From contig CAJGBV010000002.1 of NCBI GenBank assembly GCA_904501755.1, positions 62,001 through 126,000 on the forward strand: a DNA stretch of 64,000 bases, in the 5' to 3' direction. The stretch comes from Clostridiaceae bacterium. GTDB lineage: Bacteria; Bacillota; Clostridia; Oscillospirales; Acutalibacteraceae. Below the pieces are notes generated by a model. It searched no databases and was not told where the DNA came from. It saw nothing but the letters and a program-made list of their open reading frames with translations. The translations under genes were made by a program, and so were the position numbers. Of this stretch, positions 41,763 through 50,779 are shown piece after piece; the stretch's first letter is position 1, and every line of letters starts with the position of its first letter.

Positions 41763-43121
41763 TTAGTTTTTAAGACTTTGAAGCGGTGCGGGAATCTGTC
41801 CGCCTCTGTTTATAAACTTAGCAGGCGAGCCCTTGTTTATTCTCATAACAGGCCCTTCGCCTAAGAGTCCGCCGAAGGAAAGTGAGTCACCTTCTTTTTT
41901 ATCAATTGCAGGAATAACTCTTACGGCTGTAGTTTTTGAATTAATCATACCAATAGCCGCTTCGTCGGCAATAATTGCAGAAATAACTTCAGGTGTTGTA
42001 TCGCCTGGAATGTTTATCATATCAAGTCCTACAGAGCATACAGCAGTCATTGCCTCAAGCTTTTCGATGGTTAGAGAACCGCACTGTGCAGCGTGAATCA
42101 TACCAGCATCCTCAGTAACGGGGATAAAAGCACCAGATAGGCCTCCAACCTTTGAAGAAGCCATTACACCGCCTTTTTTAACCGCATCGTTAAGTAGCGC
42201 AAGGGCAGCAGTAGTACCTGCACAGCCACAACACTCAAGTCCCATTTCCTCAAGAATATATGCTACAGAGTCACCGACTGCAGGGGTGGGAGCAAGGGAT
42301 AAATCAACAATACCAAAGGGTACGCCTAAACGAGTAGAGGCTTCCTTTGCAACAAGCTGTCCCATTCTTGTAATCTTAAATGCAGTACGCTTTATAAGTT
42401 CCGCCACCTCGGTAATATTAAGATTTTTTGATTTTGCAAGGGCAGCACGAACAACTCCGGGACCGGAAACTCCTACATTTATAACGCAGTCAGCCTCACC
42501 AACGCCGTGAAAAGCACCAGCCATAAACGGATTGTCCTCGGGAGCATTGCAGAACACAACAAGCTTTGCGGCACCGATACAGTTTTTGTCCTTTGTAAGC
42601 TCTGCGGCTTTTTTAACGGTTTCACCCATCATTTTTACAGCATCAAGGTTGATACCCGCCTTGGTGGAGCCTATGTTTACAGATGAACATATATGCTCGG
42701 TTTTTGCAAGGGCTTCAGGGATGCTTTCAATAAGGATTCTATCGCCTTCGGTAAAGCCCTTTTGAACGAGTGCGGAATAACCGCCAATAAAGTTTACACC
42801 TACAGTCTGGGCTGCCTTTTCAAGCGCTAATGCAAACTTAACGGGATTTCTTTCTTCACAGGCACCTACAAGCATTGCAATTGGAGTAACTGAAATTCTT
42901 TTATTAATAATGGGAATTCCATACATTTTCTCAATTGCCTCACACTCATGTACAAGCCGCTGTGCCTTTGTGATAATTTTGTTATAAACCTTTTCACAGG
43001 CTTTATCAATATCACTATCGATACAGTCAAGAAGGGAAATACCCATTGTAACAGTACGAATATCAAGATTCTCATCCTGTATCATAGTTATGGTTTCAAG
43101 AATATCTTTTGTTTCTAACAT
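41763..43121 (-). CDS. PFL family protein (UPF0210/DUF711)
   Basis: A 452-residue protein of the UPF0210 family, structurally related to pyruvate-formate-lyase-like barrels and of unknown reaction. Typical segments are VTMGISLLDCIDSD near the start, HGVGEADCVINVGVSGPGVV, and GGLSGAFIPVTEDAGMI. The length is normal. It follows an ACT-domain gene by 25 bases, a pairing seen across Firmicutes and Archaea that suggests amino acid-responsive control or a shared complex (inference). Confidence 0.93.
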   Translation of the reverse strand: MLETKDILETITMIQDENLDIRTVTMGISLLDCIDSDIDKACEKVYNKIITKAQRLVHECEAIEKMYGIPIINKRISVTPIAMLVGACEERNPVKFALALEKAAQTVGVNFIGGYSALVQKGFTEGDRILIESIPEALAKTEHICSSVNIGSTKAGINLDAVKMMGETVKKAAELTKDKNCIGAAKLVVFCNAPEDNPFMAGAFHGVGEADCVINVGVSGPGVVRAALAKSKNLNITEVAELIKRTAFKITRMGQLVAKEASTRLGVPFGIVDLSLAPTPAVGDSVAYILEEMGLECCGCAGTTAALALLNDAVKKGGVMASSKVGGLSGAFIPVTEDAGMIHAAQCGSLTIEKLEAMTAVCSVGLDMINIPGDTTPEVISAIIADEAAIGMINSKTTAVRVIPAIDKKEGDSLSFGGLLGEGPVMRINKGSPAKFINRGGQIPAPLQSLKN

Positions 43122-43146
43122 TACTTACCTCATTATTCGTGTTTGC

Positions 43147-43416
43147 TTAAATTTTGTGCATAGAGTTAAAAAGGTCTTCATGCATAGCGTGAATCGATAA
43201 ACCTTTTTCCTCACCGTACTTAGAGATTTTTTCAGAAAATTCACCGAAGTTCACTGTGATTTTAGAAATGTCGCAAATCATAATCATACAGAACATATCT
43301 TGTAAAACCGACTGTGACACATCAATAATATTAATGCCATACTCAGCACATTTGCAAGAAATACCTGCAAGTATACCTACACTGTCTTTTCCTATAACCG
43401 AAATTACGATTTTCAT
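43147..43416 (-). CDS. ACT domain protein (UPF0237)
   Basis: An 89-residue protein that is a single ACT domain (VISVIGKDSVGILAGIS, INIIDVSQSVLQDMFCM). ACT domains bind amino acids as regulatory ligands. It belongs to UPF0237 and is always found with the PFL-family gene, which lies 25 bases downstream here. GAGGTGTAA is the ribosome binding site before the ATG at 43416. Its ligand and output are unknown. Confidence 0.93.
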   Translation of the reverse strand: MKIVISVIGKDSVGILAGISCKCAEYGINIIDVSQSVLQDMFCMIMICDISKITVNFGEFSEKISKYGEEKGLSIHAMHEDLFNSMHKI

Positions 43417-43525
43417 TTTTACACCTCACCGATTTTTTTAAATAATATAACACAAAACTATTTAAAAGTAAATAAGACTATGCAAAATTATAAATATATG
43501 TTAAAATATTTTTGAGGTGACGATT

Positions 43526-44359
43526 ATGTTTAGTGAAACTGCCTATGCAAAGGTTAACCTGTCCTTACTGATTACCGGAAAAAGAGAGGATGGTTATCAT
43601 CTCTTGGATACTGTTATGCAAACTGTTTCTCTTTACGATACTGTTAAGGTTTCTAAAAACAATTCGGATGAAATAAATGTTTTTTGTGACAATGATCACA
43701 TTTGCGGTGAAGATAATATCTGTTATAAAGCTGCAGTTTTGTTTTTAGAACGGTCAAAAATCGATAACGGAGTTAATATAGAAATAATCAAAAGAATACC
43801 CTTGGCGGCAGGTCTTGGCGGGGGTAGTACCGATGCTGCGGCTGTGTTAAGACTTTTGAATAGGCTTTTTGATGAGCCGTTGTCTTATGATGATTTATGC
43901 AAAATCGGTCTTAAACTGGGTGCTGATGTTCCTTTTTGTATTAAAGGCGGTACTGCAAGGGTTAAGGGAATTGGCGAAAAGTTAGAATCAATAAATCCGG
44001 CTTTAAATACATATATTGTGCTTATAAAAGAGGGCAATAAGAACTCAACTGCACAAATGTATCGCCAATTTGATTTAAACTGTGAGTTTTCTGATGCTGA
44101 TATAGTTGATAAAATGTCTTTAAGTCTTGAAAATGGAAATTACAACGATTTTATAAGCACTGTATACAATGATTTTTCTCTTGTTTCGGACTATGAGGGT
44201 ATCGAAAGAAACCTTAAGGAAGTCGGAGCTGATGCGGTTTCTGTATCGGGTAGCGGACCTACAGTTATGGGTATATTCAAAACAAAAGAAATGGCTGACA
44301 ATGCGGTGAAAATTCTTTCTAAGAAATATAGCAATGTTTTCAGTGTACAGGGTGTGTGA
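43526..44359 (+). CDS. ispE: 4-Diphosphocytidyl-2-C-methyl-D-erythritol kinase
   Basis: A 277-residue GHMP kinase of the MEP isoprenoid pathway, phosphorylating CDP-methylerythritol. AYAKVNLSLLI starts the protein, the ATP-binding loop is PLAAGLGGGSTDAAA, and SVSGSGPTVMG lies near the C-terminus. The ATG at 43526 follows GAGGTGA; an earlier in-frame start at 43517 would overlap that site. spoIIR follows 48 bases later. Confidence 0.95.
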   Translation: MFSETAYAKVNLSLLITGKREDGYHLLDTVMQTVSLYDTVKVSKNNSDEINVFCDNDHICGEDNICYKAAVLFLERSKIDNGVNIEIIKRIPLAAGLGGGSTDAAAVLRLLNRLFDEPLSYDDLCKIGLKLGADVPFCIKGGTARVKGIGEKLESINPALNTYIVLIKEGNKNSTAQMYRQFDLNCEFSDADIVDKMSLSLENGNYNDFISTVYNDFSLVSDYEGIERNLKEVGADAVSVSGSGPTVMGIFKTKEMADNAVKILSKKYSNVFSVQGV

Positions 44360-44407
44360 ATAAGATTTTAAAAATCTGTCTATCATAGTCGCGGAGGTAA
44401 CGCGATT

Positions 44408-45007
44408 ATGAAAAAAATAAATTTAGCTGTTTGTTTAGGACTTGTTTTTGCTATTATACTTAATTTTGCTCGTTTTGACACCTTATGTAATGATCTGCGG
44501 CAGAATGTGTTTCGACTGCATATTATAGCTAATTCTGACTCGGTTATTGATCAGGAATTAAAGTTAGCTGTAAGAGATGCTATACTTGATGCTAAGGGTG
44601 AAGCTTTTGGTAATTGTGAAAATTTAGAACAGGCTATCAGTTTTGCTGAAGAAAACACTTATGAATTTGAAAGTATAGCCTATGATGTTATTAAGGAATA
44701 CGGTGCTGATTATTCTGTTAAGGTGAATATAGGAGAAAGCTATTTCTCAAACAGAGTTTATGAAGATTTCACACTTCCGGCAGGTACTTATGAAGCGCTT
44801 AACATTACTATTGGTGAGGGGAATGGTAAAAATTGGTGGTGTGTATGCTTTCCTGCGGTGTGTATAGGTGCTTCTGCCGACCTTAGAGAAAGCGTTAGTG
44901 AAGACAGTGCTCGAATTGCAGAAGACGGTGCAAGGCTTGAAATTAAATTCAAATCTGTGGAGATTTATGAGGAAATCAAAAAATTCTTTACAAAAACTGA
45001 AAATTAA
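44408..45007 (+). CDS. spoIIR: Stage II sporulation protein R
   Basis: A 199-residue secreted signalling protein. After a hydrophobic N-terminal segment (about residues 5-22), the mature part carries the family signatures FRLHIIANSDSVIDQELKL and TYEALNITIGEGNGKNWWC. SpoIIR is made in the forespore under sigma-F and triggers SpoIIGA to activate sigma-E in the mother cell. GCGGAGGTAA precedes the ATG. No clear sigma-F promoter was identified in the 48 bases after ispE. Confidence 0.94.
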   Translation: MKKINLAVCLGLVFAIILNFARFDTLCNDLRQNVFRLHIIANSDSVIDQELKLAVRDAILDAKGEAFGNCENLEQAISFAEENTYEFESIAYDVIKEYGADYSVKVNIGESYFSNRVYEDFTLPAGTYEALNITIGEGNGKNWWCVCFPAVCIGASADLRESVSEDSARIAEDGARLEIKFKSVEIYEEIKKFFTKTEN

Positions 45008-45010
45008 TAC

Positions 45011-45039
45011 TTGCAATTTGATTTAAAGTGTGTTAATAT
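45011..45039 (+). promoter_or_regulatory. Promoter of rpmE (L31)
   Basis: TTGCAA (45011-45016), 17 bases, TAATAT (45034-45039), 37 bases before the L31 start. Confidence 0.65.
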
Positions 45040-45076
45040 ACCAATGTTAATGAAATTTCGAAAGAGGTGACACTGA

Positions 45077-45274
45077 ATGAAAGAGGGTATACATCCTGAA
45101 TACGAAAAAGTCGTAGTTAAGTGTGCGTGTGGTGCGGAGTTTGAAACTCGTTCAACTAAGAAAGATATTCATCTTGATATCTGCTCTAAATGTCATCCGT
45201 TCTTTACCGGAAAACAGAAGCTGGTTGATACCGGCGGTCGTGTTGACAAGTTTAGAAAGCGTTACGGCTTATAA
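45077..45274 (+). CDS. rpmE: 50S ribosomal protein L31, zinc-binding form
   Basis: A 65-residue L31. The start MKEGIHPEYEKVVVKC and the Cys pairs CACG and CSKCHPF form the zinc-ribbon of the C+ type; zinc-free paralogues lack these cysteines. It belongs to the large subunit near the central protuberance. AAAGAGGTGA is the ribosome binding site. It has its own promoter and a perfect terminator. Confidence 0.98.
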   Translation: MKEGIHPEYEKVVVKCACGAEFETRSTKKDIHLDICSKCHPFFTGKQKLVDTGGRVDKFRKRYGL

Positions 45275-45281
45275 TTTAATT

Positions 45282-45313
45282 CCGCAACCATTTAAATGGT
45301 TGCGGTTTTCTTT
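45282..45313 (+). terminator. Rho-independent terminator of rpmE
   Basis: CCGCAACCATTT (45282-45293) is followed at once by its exact complement (45294-45305), making a near-closed 24-base palindrome, then TTTTC and more T. Confidence 0.9.
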
Positions 45314-45343
45314 TCATATTAACTTTAAGTGGCGGTGAAGTGT

Positions 45344-45973
45344 ATGCAAGGTTATCTCACAATTGAAAATATTGCTTTTGGTGAATACGAAGAAAAGCGC
45401 TCTAAATTTATCGCTACTATAAGACCTGTTGAAAGCGAAGAAGAAGCCTTATCTTTTATTAAGGATATAAAGTCAAAATATTGGGATGCCCGTCACAATG
45501 TTTTTGCATACAGATTAAGTAACGGTGATGCCCGTTTTTCTGATGACGGCGAACCTCATTCCACAGCAGGAAAACCCGTACTTGACATAATTAGCGGTAG
45601 AAACCTTGTTAATGTATGTGTAGTAGTCACACGGTATTTTGGAGGTATACTCCTTGGCACCGGTGGACTTGTCAGAGCATACAGTGAATCGGCAAAAAAT
45701 GCCATTGATAATGCACGGATTATTGAAATGGGACTTTTAGGTCTGTTTTCAATACGGTGTGATTATCAGCAATACAATATACTTTTACCGTTTATCGAAA
45801 ATTTCGGTGGTAATATTACCGACACTGATTTTGGTGCTGATATAACTGTAAAATTTAGTTTGCAAGACGATAAAAAAGCGTCTTTTAATACAAGCCTTAC
45901 CGACCGATTTTTCGGCAGATTAACTCTTTGTGAAGAGGGGAAAATTTTTGCAAAAATTAAAAATTTAAATTAA
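45344..45973 (+). CDS. yigZ: YigZ/IMPACT family protein
   Basis: A 209-residue UPF0029 protein. The N-terminal IMPACT domain (about 1-115) has EKRSKFIATIRPV, DARHNVFAYR, DDGEPHSTAGKP and VVVTRYFGGILLGTGGLVRAY, the strongest signature. A DUF1949 domain follows. The role is not established; links to translation control have been proposed for relatives. The ATG at 45344 follows GGCGGTGAAG and gives the standard N-terminus. Confidence 0.93.
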   Translation: MQGYLTIENIAFGEYEEKRSKFIATIRPVESEEEALSFIKDIKSKYWDARHNVFAYRLSNGDARFSDDGEPHSTAGKPVLDIISGRNLVNVCVVVTRYFGGILLGTGGLVRAYSESAKNAIDNARIIEMGLLGLFSIRCDYQQYNILLPFIENFGGNITDTDFGADITVKFSLQDDKKASFNTSLTDRFFGRLTLCEEGKIFAKIKNLN

Positions 45974-46028
45974 AAAAAGGTTTTTTGGAATTTTTTGCGT
46001 ATATACTAATAGACAGGAGTGAATAGGT

Positions 46029-47027
46029 ATGGATTCTATCCGTAAAAGAATTGAAGAAACAGAACATTTAGTCTTTTGCGATAAAGCCAGTTTTAGCGAC
46101 AGCAGTAAAGGCAGAAAAATTTTTGAAGAAGAATCAGATATTCGTACCTGTTATCAGAGGGATCGCGATAGAATTATTCACTGCAAAGCCTTTAGAAGAC
46201 TAAAACACAAAACACAGGTATTTCTTTCTCCTGAGTCTGACCATTACCGTACCCGTCTTACTCATACCTTAGAGGTATCTCAGATAGCCCGAACAATTGC
46301 AAGGGCAATGCGACTAAACGAAGACTTAACCGAGGCTATTGCTTTAGGTCACGATTTGGGACATACCCCATTTGGACATGCTGGGGAAAGAGCTCTTAAT
46401 GAGCTTGCTTCCTTTGAATTTACTCATTATTCTCAGAGCGTCAGAGTTTGTGAAAAATTGGAAAAATCGGGTAAGGGGCTTAACCTTACAGCAGAGGTTC
46501 TTGATGGTATTCTTTGTCACACTCGAGGAGTGGAAGCCTCTACTCTTGAGGGACGTATTGTGAAGATTTCTGACAGAATAGCATATATAAATCACGATAT
46601 TGAGGATGCTGTCAGAGGCGATATAATAAGTACAGAGGATATTCCTCTTAGTATCCGTCAGTTTTTAGGTGATTCTAAAACTGCCAGAATAAATACTCTT
46701 GTCAATTCGGTTATTAATTCAAGTATTGATGATATTTATATGGACTCTGAAACGAAAAGGCATTTTGACGAGCTTCACGATTTTCTCTTTGAATATGTAT
46801 ACCGAAATCCAAAGGCTAAATCGGAGGAAAGTAAGGTTTACGGCTTTGTTAAAGGTCTTTATGACTACTATATATCAAATGGTGAGCTTCTTCCAAAAGA
46901 ATACAAGCTCATTCGTGACACAGAGGGAATTGAGAGGGCTGTTGTAGATTACATAGCGGGTATGACTGACCACTATGCTGTGGTTACTTACGAAAATATT
47001 TATATTCCGGGTTCTTGGCGACTGTAA
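46029..47027 (+). CDS. dgt: Deoxyguanosinetriphosphate triphosphohydrolase-like protein
   Basis: A 332-residue HD-domain dNTPase. The metal-binding residues are in RTRLTHTLEVSQIA, LGHDLGHTPFGHAGE (the HD pair) and the later ISDRIAYINHDIED. It hydrolyses dNTPs to deoxynucleosides and triphosphate. This short type often lies just before dnaG-rpoD in Clostridia, as here (32 bases). CAGGAGTGAA precedes the start. Confidence 0.93.
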   Translation: MDSIRKRIEETEHLVFCDKASFSDSSKGRKIFEEESDIRTCYQRDRDRIIHCKAFRRLKHKTQVFLSPESDHYRTRLTHTLEVSQIARTIARAMRLNEDLTEAIALGHDLGHTPFGHAGERALNELASFEFTHYSQSVRVCEKLEKSGKGLNLTAEVLDGILCHTRGVEASTLEGRIVKISDRIAYINHDIEDAVRGDIISTEDIPLSIRQFLGDSKTARINTLVNSVINSSIDDIYMDSETKRHFDELHDFLFEYVYRNPKAKSEESKVYGFVKGLYDYYISNGELLPKEYKLIRDTEGIERAVVDYIAGMTDHYAVVTYENIYIPGSWRL

Positions 47028-47059
47028 AATAGCTTTAAATATAAAAAGGAGGGAGTTTT

Positions 47060-48826
47060 ATGGCTATACCGCAGGATGTTATTGCGGAAATTAAATACCG
47101 TAATGATATTGAGTCTGTTATTTCTCAATATGTCGTTTTAAAGCGTCGCGGTAAAAACCTTATCGGACTTTGTCCGTTCCATAACGAAAAAACTCCTTCG
47201 TTTACTTTATATCCCGACAATGGTTCTTTTTACTGTTTCGGTTGTGGTGTTGGCGGAGATGTATTGACCTTTACAGGAATGATTGAACATCTTGACTATG
47301 TTGAGTCTATAAAATTTCTTGCCGATAAATCGGGTATAACAATTCCCGAAAATGATTACGAAGATAATTCCTTGCAGAAAATCAAACAGATTATTCTTGA
47401 GATAAACCGCGAAAGCGCACGTTTCTTTCATAATTGTCTTATGTCCCCTGAGGGTAAATGGGCACTTGACTATCTTATGGGAAGAGGTCTTTCTATAAGT
47501 ACAATACGAAAATTTGGTCTTGGATGTGCTCCTGATAATTGGGATTGCCTTTTAAAGCACTTAACTGCAAAAGGCTATAGTGTTGCTGATATGCTCCAGG
47601 CTAATGTTATTTCTAAAAGTCAGAAGGGTACATATTTTGACCGATTCAGAAACAGAGTTATGTTTCCTATTATAAATTTACGCGGAAGTGTAATAGCTTT
47701 TAGTGGACGAGCACGTCCTGATGATGAAAAGGCGGGGGGCAAATATGTTAATACTCAGGATACCCCTGTCTATAAAAAGGGTGAAAACCTTTACGGATTT
47801 AATTTAGCAAAGAACAACTGTGCCGACAGAATTATTCTCGTTGAGGGTAATATGGATGTTATTTCACTGCATCAGTCGGGATTTACTAATACCGTTGCTG
47901 CTTTGGGTACAGCTTTTACAGTCGAACAGGGCAAACTTCTAAGTAGATATACAAAAGAGCTTGTTATTTGCCTTGATGCCGATTCTGCAGGACAAAAAGC
48001 GGTTCAGAGGGCGTTGGAAACGCTTAAGGATTCAGGTCTGCCAACAAGGGTAGTTGTTATTCCTGACGGAAAAGACCCTGATGAATTTATAAAGAAGAAT
48101 TCCCCTGAGAAATTTATGGCGCTGCTTGACAGAAGCGAAAGCGATATTGAGTATAAGCTCAGAAAAGCAGGGGAAAATATCGACATTCAAAGCGACACGG
48201 GCAAATTGCTGTATTTAAAAGAGGCTGCCCAGATTCTTGCTGATACTGATGATGAGCTTGCTGTCGACCTTTATTCAGGAAGACTTGCTGAAAAATACGG
48301 CTTTTCAAAAAATGCGGTTGATTCTGCTATAAAGCGTATAAAAGAGTCTAATGCTAAAAAGAAGGTACGTAAAGAAATAAATGATGCAATTTCTCCGAAG
48401 TACAGCAGAAACGATGTAAACCCCGAAAAGCGTTTTAACAAGCGTGCTGCTGCGGCTGAAGAAACTATTATTTCGGTTTTGTTTGCACATCCTGACTTTT
48501 TCGGCAGGATTGAAGAGGCGTTACCGCCACAGATGTTTATAACAACCGTTAATCGTCGTATTTATGGGGATATATACGACGCCTTAAAACAGGGATGTGA
48601 CCTTGATATTTCATTGTTTGGTGCTGACTATACCCCATCTGAACTTGGGTATATAGTTTCGCTTCAAAGTGGTGTTAAGGCTGAAAGAAATGCAGAGCAG
48701 CTGCTGTCTGACAGCATTGAAGTGCTAAAGAAAGAAAATCTGCTCAAAAAAACGGATAATGATGATGACGAATCAGATTGGATAAACAGAATGAAAGCCA
48801 TCATTAAAGATAAAAAGGGAGATTAA
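47060..48826 (+). CDS. dnaG: DNA primase
   Basis: A 588-residue primase that makes RNA primers for replication. The N-terminal zinc finger has Cys38, His41, Cys59 and Cys62 (CPFHNEKTPSF and FYCFGCG). The catalytic core includes FSGRARPDD and the TOPRIM motif ILVEGNMDVISLHQ, with DADSAGQKA. A helicase-binding C-terminal domain fills the last ~150 residues. AAGGAGGGAG lies before the ATG. rpoD begins directly after its stop. Confidence 0.97.
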   Translation: MAIPQDVIAEIKYRNDIESVISQYVVLKRRGKNLIGLCPFHNEKTPSFTLYPDNGSFYCFGCGVGGDVLTFTGMIEHLDYVESIKFLADKSGITIPENDYEDNSLQKIKQIILEINRESARFFHNCLMSPEGKWALDYLMGRGLSISTIRKFGLGCAPDNWDCLLKHLTAKGYSVADMLQANVISKSQKGTYFDRFRNRVMFPIINLRGSVIAFSGRARPDDEKAGGKYVNTQDTPVYKKGENLYGFNLAKNNCADRIILVEGNMDVISLHQSGFTNTVAALGTAFTVEQGKLLSRYTKELVICLDADSAGQKAVQRALETLKDSGLPTRVVVIPDGKDPDEFIKKNSPEKFMALLDRSESDIEYKLRKAGENIDIQSDTGKLLYLKEAAQILADTDDELAVDLYSGRLAEKYGFSKNAVDSAIKRIKESNAKKKVRKEINDAISPKYSRNDVNPEKRFNKRAAAAEETIISVLFAHPDFFGRIEEALPPQMFITTVNRRIYGDIYDALKQGCDLDISLFGADYTPSELGYIVSLQSGVKAERNAEQLLSDSIEVLKKENLLKKTDNDDDESDWINRMKAIIKDKKGD

Positions 48827-49921
48827 GTGGATATGGAAAAAAATAAGAAGGAAAAAAAGGCTATTGAAAATACCGAACAGGAAATTGTGGATAGCGGCTT
48901 TGAAAATGATTATAATTCCGATAAGATGGATAAGCTTTCTATTGATGATATAGAAAATGCTCCTGAAAATCTGGAAGAACTTTATGATGAGCCTGTACTT
49001 CTTGAGCTTGATTATGATGAGGAACCTACAGATGATGATCTAAAGCTTGAGGAAATGGATCTTGACCAGCTTGATGACAGTACTTCACTTGAGAATATGG
49101 CTCTTGATGATCCGGTTAAAGTATATCTTCGTGAAATCGGACGAGTTCCACTTCTTTCCAGTGATGAAGAAATTCAGCTTGCTGTTAAAATATCAGAGGG
49201 TGACGAGAAGGCTAAACGTCGTCTTGCTGAGGCTAATCTTCGTCTTGTTGTTAGCATTGCTAAGAAATATGTTGGAAGAGGTATGTACTTTCTTGACCTT
49301 ATACAAGAAGGTAATGTGGGCCTTATTAAAGCGGTAGATAAGTTTGACTATACTAAAGGCTTTAAGTTTTCAACCTATGCTACGTGGTGGATTCGTCAGG
49401 CTATTACCCGTGCAATTGCAGACCAAGCAAGAACTATCCGTATACCTGTTCATATGGTTGAAACTATTAACCGTTTAAAGCGTGTGCAGAGTCAGCTTTT
49501 ACACGAAAACGGATATGAGCCAAGTGAAGAGATGATTGCCGAAAAGCTTGATATGCCTGTCGAACGTGTAAGGGAAATTATGCGTGTTGCTCAGGAGCCT
49601 GTTTCTATGGAAACACCAATAGGACCTGAGGAAGATTCCAGGCTTATGGACTTTATTCGTGACGAGGACGCATTGGCTCCCGATGAGGCAGCACTTAAAA
49701 CCATTACAAATGAAGATATTGACGGAGTTCTCAAGACACTAACCGAGAGAGAAGAGGCTGTTATCAGACTGCGCTTTGGTCTTAAGGATGGCAGATGCCA
49801 TACTCTTGAAGAGGTTGGTTCTGAATTTAATGTTACAAGAGAGCGTATTCGTCAGATTGAGGCAAAGGCACTAAGAAAACTGCGTCATCCCGTACGTAGC
49901 AATCGTTTTAAAGATAAATAA
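48827..49921 (+). CDS. rpoD: Primary RNA polymerase sigma factor (SigA/RpoD)
   Basis: A 364-residue housekeeping sigma factor. An acidic N-terminal part (1-90) precedes region 1.2 (DDPVKVYLREIGRVPLL), region 2 (LRLVVSIAKKYVGRG, FSTYATWWIRQAITRAI for -10 recognition) and region 4 (EERIRQIE-type RERIRQIEAKALRKLRHP for -35 recognition). The GTG at 48827 begins at the base after the dnaG stop; an ATG two codons later is an alternative. Several promoters in this window match its TTGACA/TATAAT consensus. Confidence 0.96.
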   Translation: MDMEKNKKEKKAIENTEQEIVDSGFENDYNSDKMDKLSIDDIENAPENLEELYDEPVLLELDYDEEPTDDDLKLEEMDLDQLDDSTSLENMALDDPVKVYLREIGRVPLLSSDEEIQLAVKISEGDEKAKRRLAEANLRLVVSIAKKYVGRGMYFLDLIQEGNVGLIKAVDKFDYTKGFKFSTYATWWIRQAITRAIADQARTIRIPVHMVETINRLKRVQSQLLHENGYEPSEEMIAEKLDMPVERVREIMRVAQEPVSMETPIGPEEDSRLMDFIRDEDALAPDEAALKTITNEDIDGVLKTLTEREEAVIRLRFGLKDGRCHTLEEVGSEFNVTRERIRQIEAKALRKLRHPVRSNRFKDK

Positions 49922-49932
49922 GGAGAATTTTT

Positions 49933-50190
49933 ATGAATTACCATTATACTCCTGTTGGTGTATGCTCACGTGCTATTGACTTTCAGGTCGAAGACGGTAT
50001 TGTTACCGATGTTTCCTTTACAGGCGGTTGTAATGGAAATTTGAAGGGTATCAGCTCACTTGTTAAGGGTATGAAAATAGATGATGTTATCGAGCGTCTC
50101 GAGGGCATTAAGTGTGGATTTAAAAGCACATCATGTCCTGCTCAATTAGCACAGGCACTTATAGAGTACAAATCACGGAAAGAGGAATAA
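49933..50190 (+). CDS. TSCPD domain protein (TIGR03905 type)
   Basis: An 85-residue protein of the TSCPD family named for a motif at the C-terminus; here the motif reads TSCPAQLAQAL. The conserved FTGGCNGNLKGIS, in which Cys33-type residues recur, suggests a metal-binding or redox role, otherwise unknown. It is related to the C-terminal zinc-binding domain of class II ribonucleotide reductase. It follows rpoD by 11 bases, preceded by AAGGAGAA. Confidence 0.88.
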   Translation: MNYHYTPVGVCSRAIDFQVEDGIVTDVSFTGGCNGNLKGISSLVKGMKIDDVIERLEGIKCGFKSTSCPAQLAQALIEYKSRKEE

Positions 50191-50192
50191 AG

Positions 50193-50729
50193 TTGAATTT
50201 TGATTCCGATATTAAGATAGTTGGAGATAAGCCTAGCGTTGATGTGAGGCGCAATAAACTTCTTGAAAAAGAAGATGCAATAAAAGAAAATGAACGCAGT
50301 GCCGCAAAATATCTCGGCATAAATGTGGCTCAGATTTTTTCAAAGGATGCTACAAATTTTAAATATGAGGATGATGGCGATTATGAAATGATAATCGCCC
50401 GTCGTTTGCTGATTTCTTTTACTGCAACCGTTGGTTTTGAACGTTATTGTGCTGATGATACAGATGCGGGAATTGCTCAAAAGGCATTTATAGATTATCT
50501 TAAGGATAACAACCCCGAAATTTACAGAACCTCATCTGATACCGGTGCTTTTTCTTTCTATTACTTGGCTTATAGACGAGGAATTGATGTCGAAAGAAGA
50601 ATAGGACAAACCTTTGCGATGCTTTGTTCCCACGATGGCGACAATGTTTATCAGGAACTCGGCGAAGCCTTGTATTGCTGGTTTTCCTCTGTGGTTAAGG
50701 AACAAGCTGAAAAGCTTGGCCTTAATTAA
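50193..50729 (+). CDS. Conserved-looking hypothetical protein with TTG start
   Basis: A 178-residue protein I do not recognise. It appears soluble: a charged N-terminal helix (NKLLEKEDAIKENERSAAKY) followed by an alpha-helical body with FTATVGFERYC, FSFYYLAYRRGIDVERRIGQ and AMLCSHDGD. No membrane segment or known motif is seen. The TTG at 50193 is favoured because AGAGGAA lies 7 bases upstream and the gene then starts 2 bases after the TSCPD gene. Its place as the tail of dgt-dnaG-rpoD suggests co-transcription. Confidence 0.65.
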   Translation: MNFDSDIKIVGDKPSVDVRRNKLLEKEDAIKENERSAAKYLGINVAQIFSKDATNFKYEDDGDYEMIIARRLLISFTATVGFERYCADDTDAGIAQKAFIDYLKDNNPEIYRTSSDTGAFSFYYLAYRRGIDVERRIGQTFAMLCSHDGDNVYQELGEALYCWFSSVVKEQAEKLGLN

Positions 50730-50738
50730 TAATAAAAA

Positions 50739-50772
50739 TCCCTCTTATTGCATATCTTGTAAATAAGGGGGA
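50739..50772 (+). promoter_or_regulatory. Hairpin covering the amidase ribosome binding site
   Basis: TCCCTCTTATT (50739-50749) pairs with AATAAGGGGGA (50762-50772), one T-G wobble, loop 12 bases. The 3' arm is the GGGGGA ribosome binding site of the gene at 50780. With CATTTTTA after it, it might also be a terminator for the rpoD transcript; either way it would limit read-through expression of the amidase. Confidence 0.55.
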
Positions 50773-50779
50773 CATTTTT

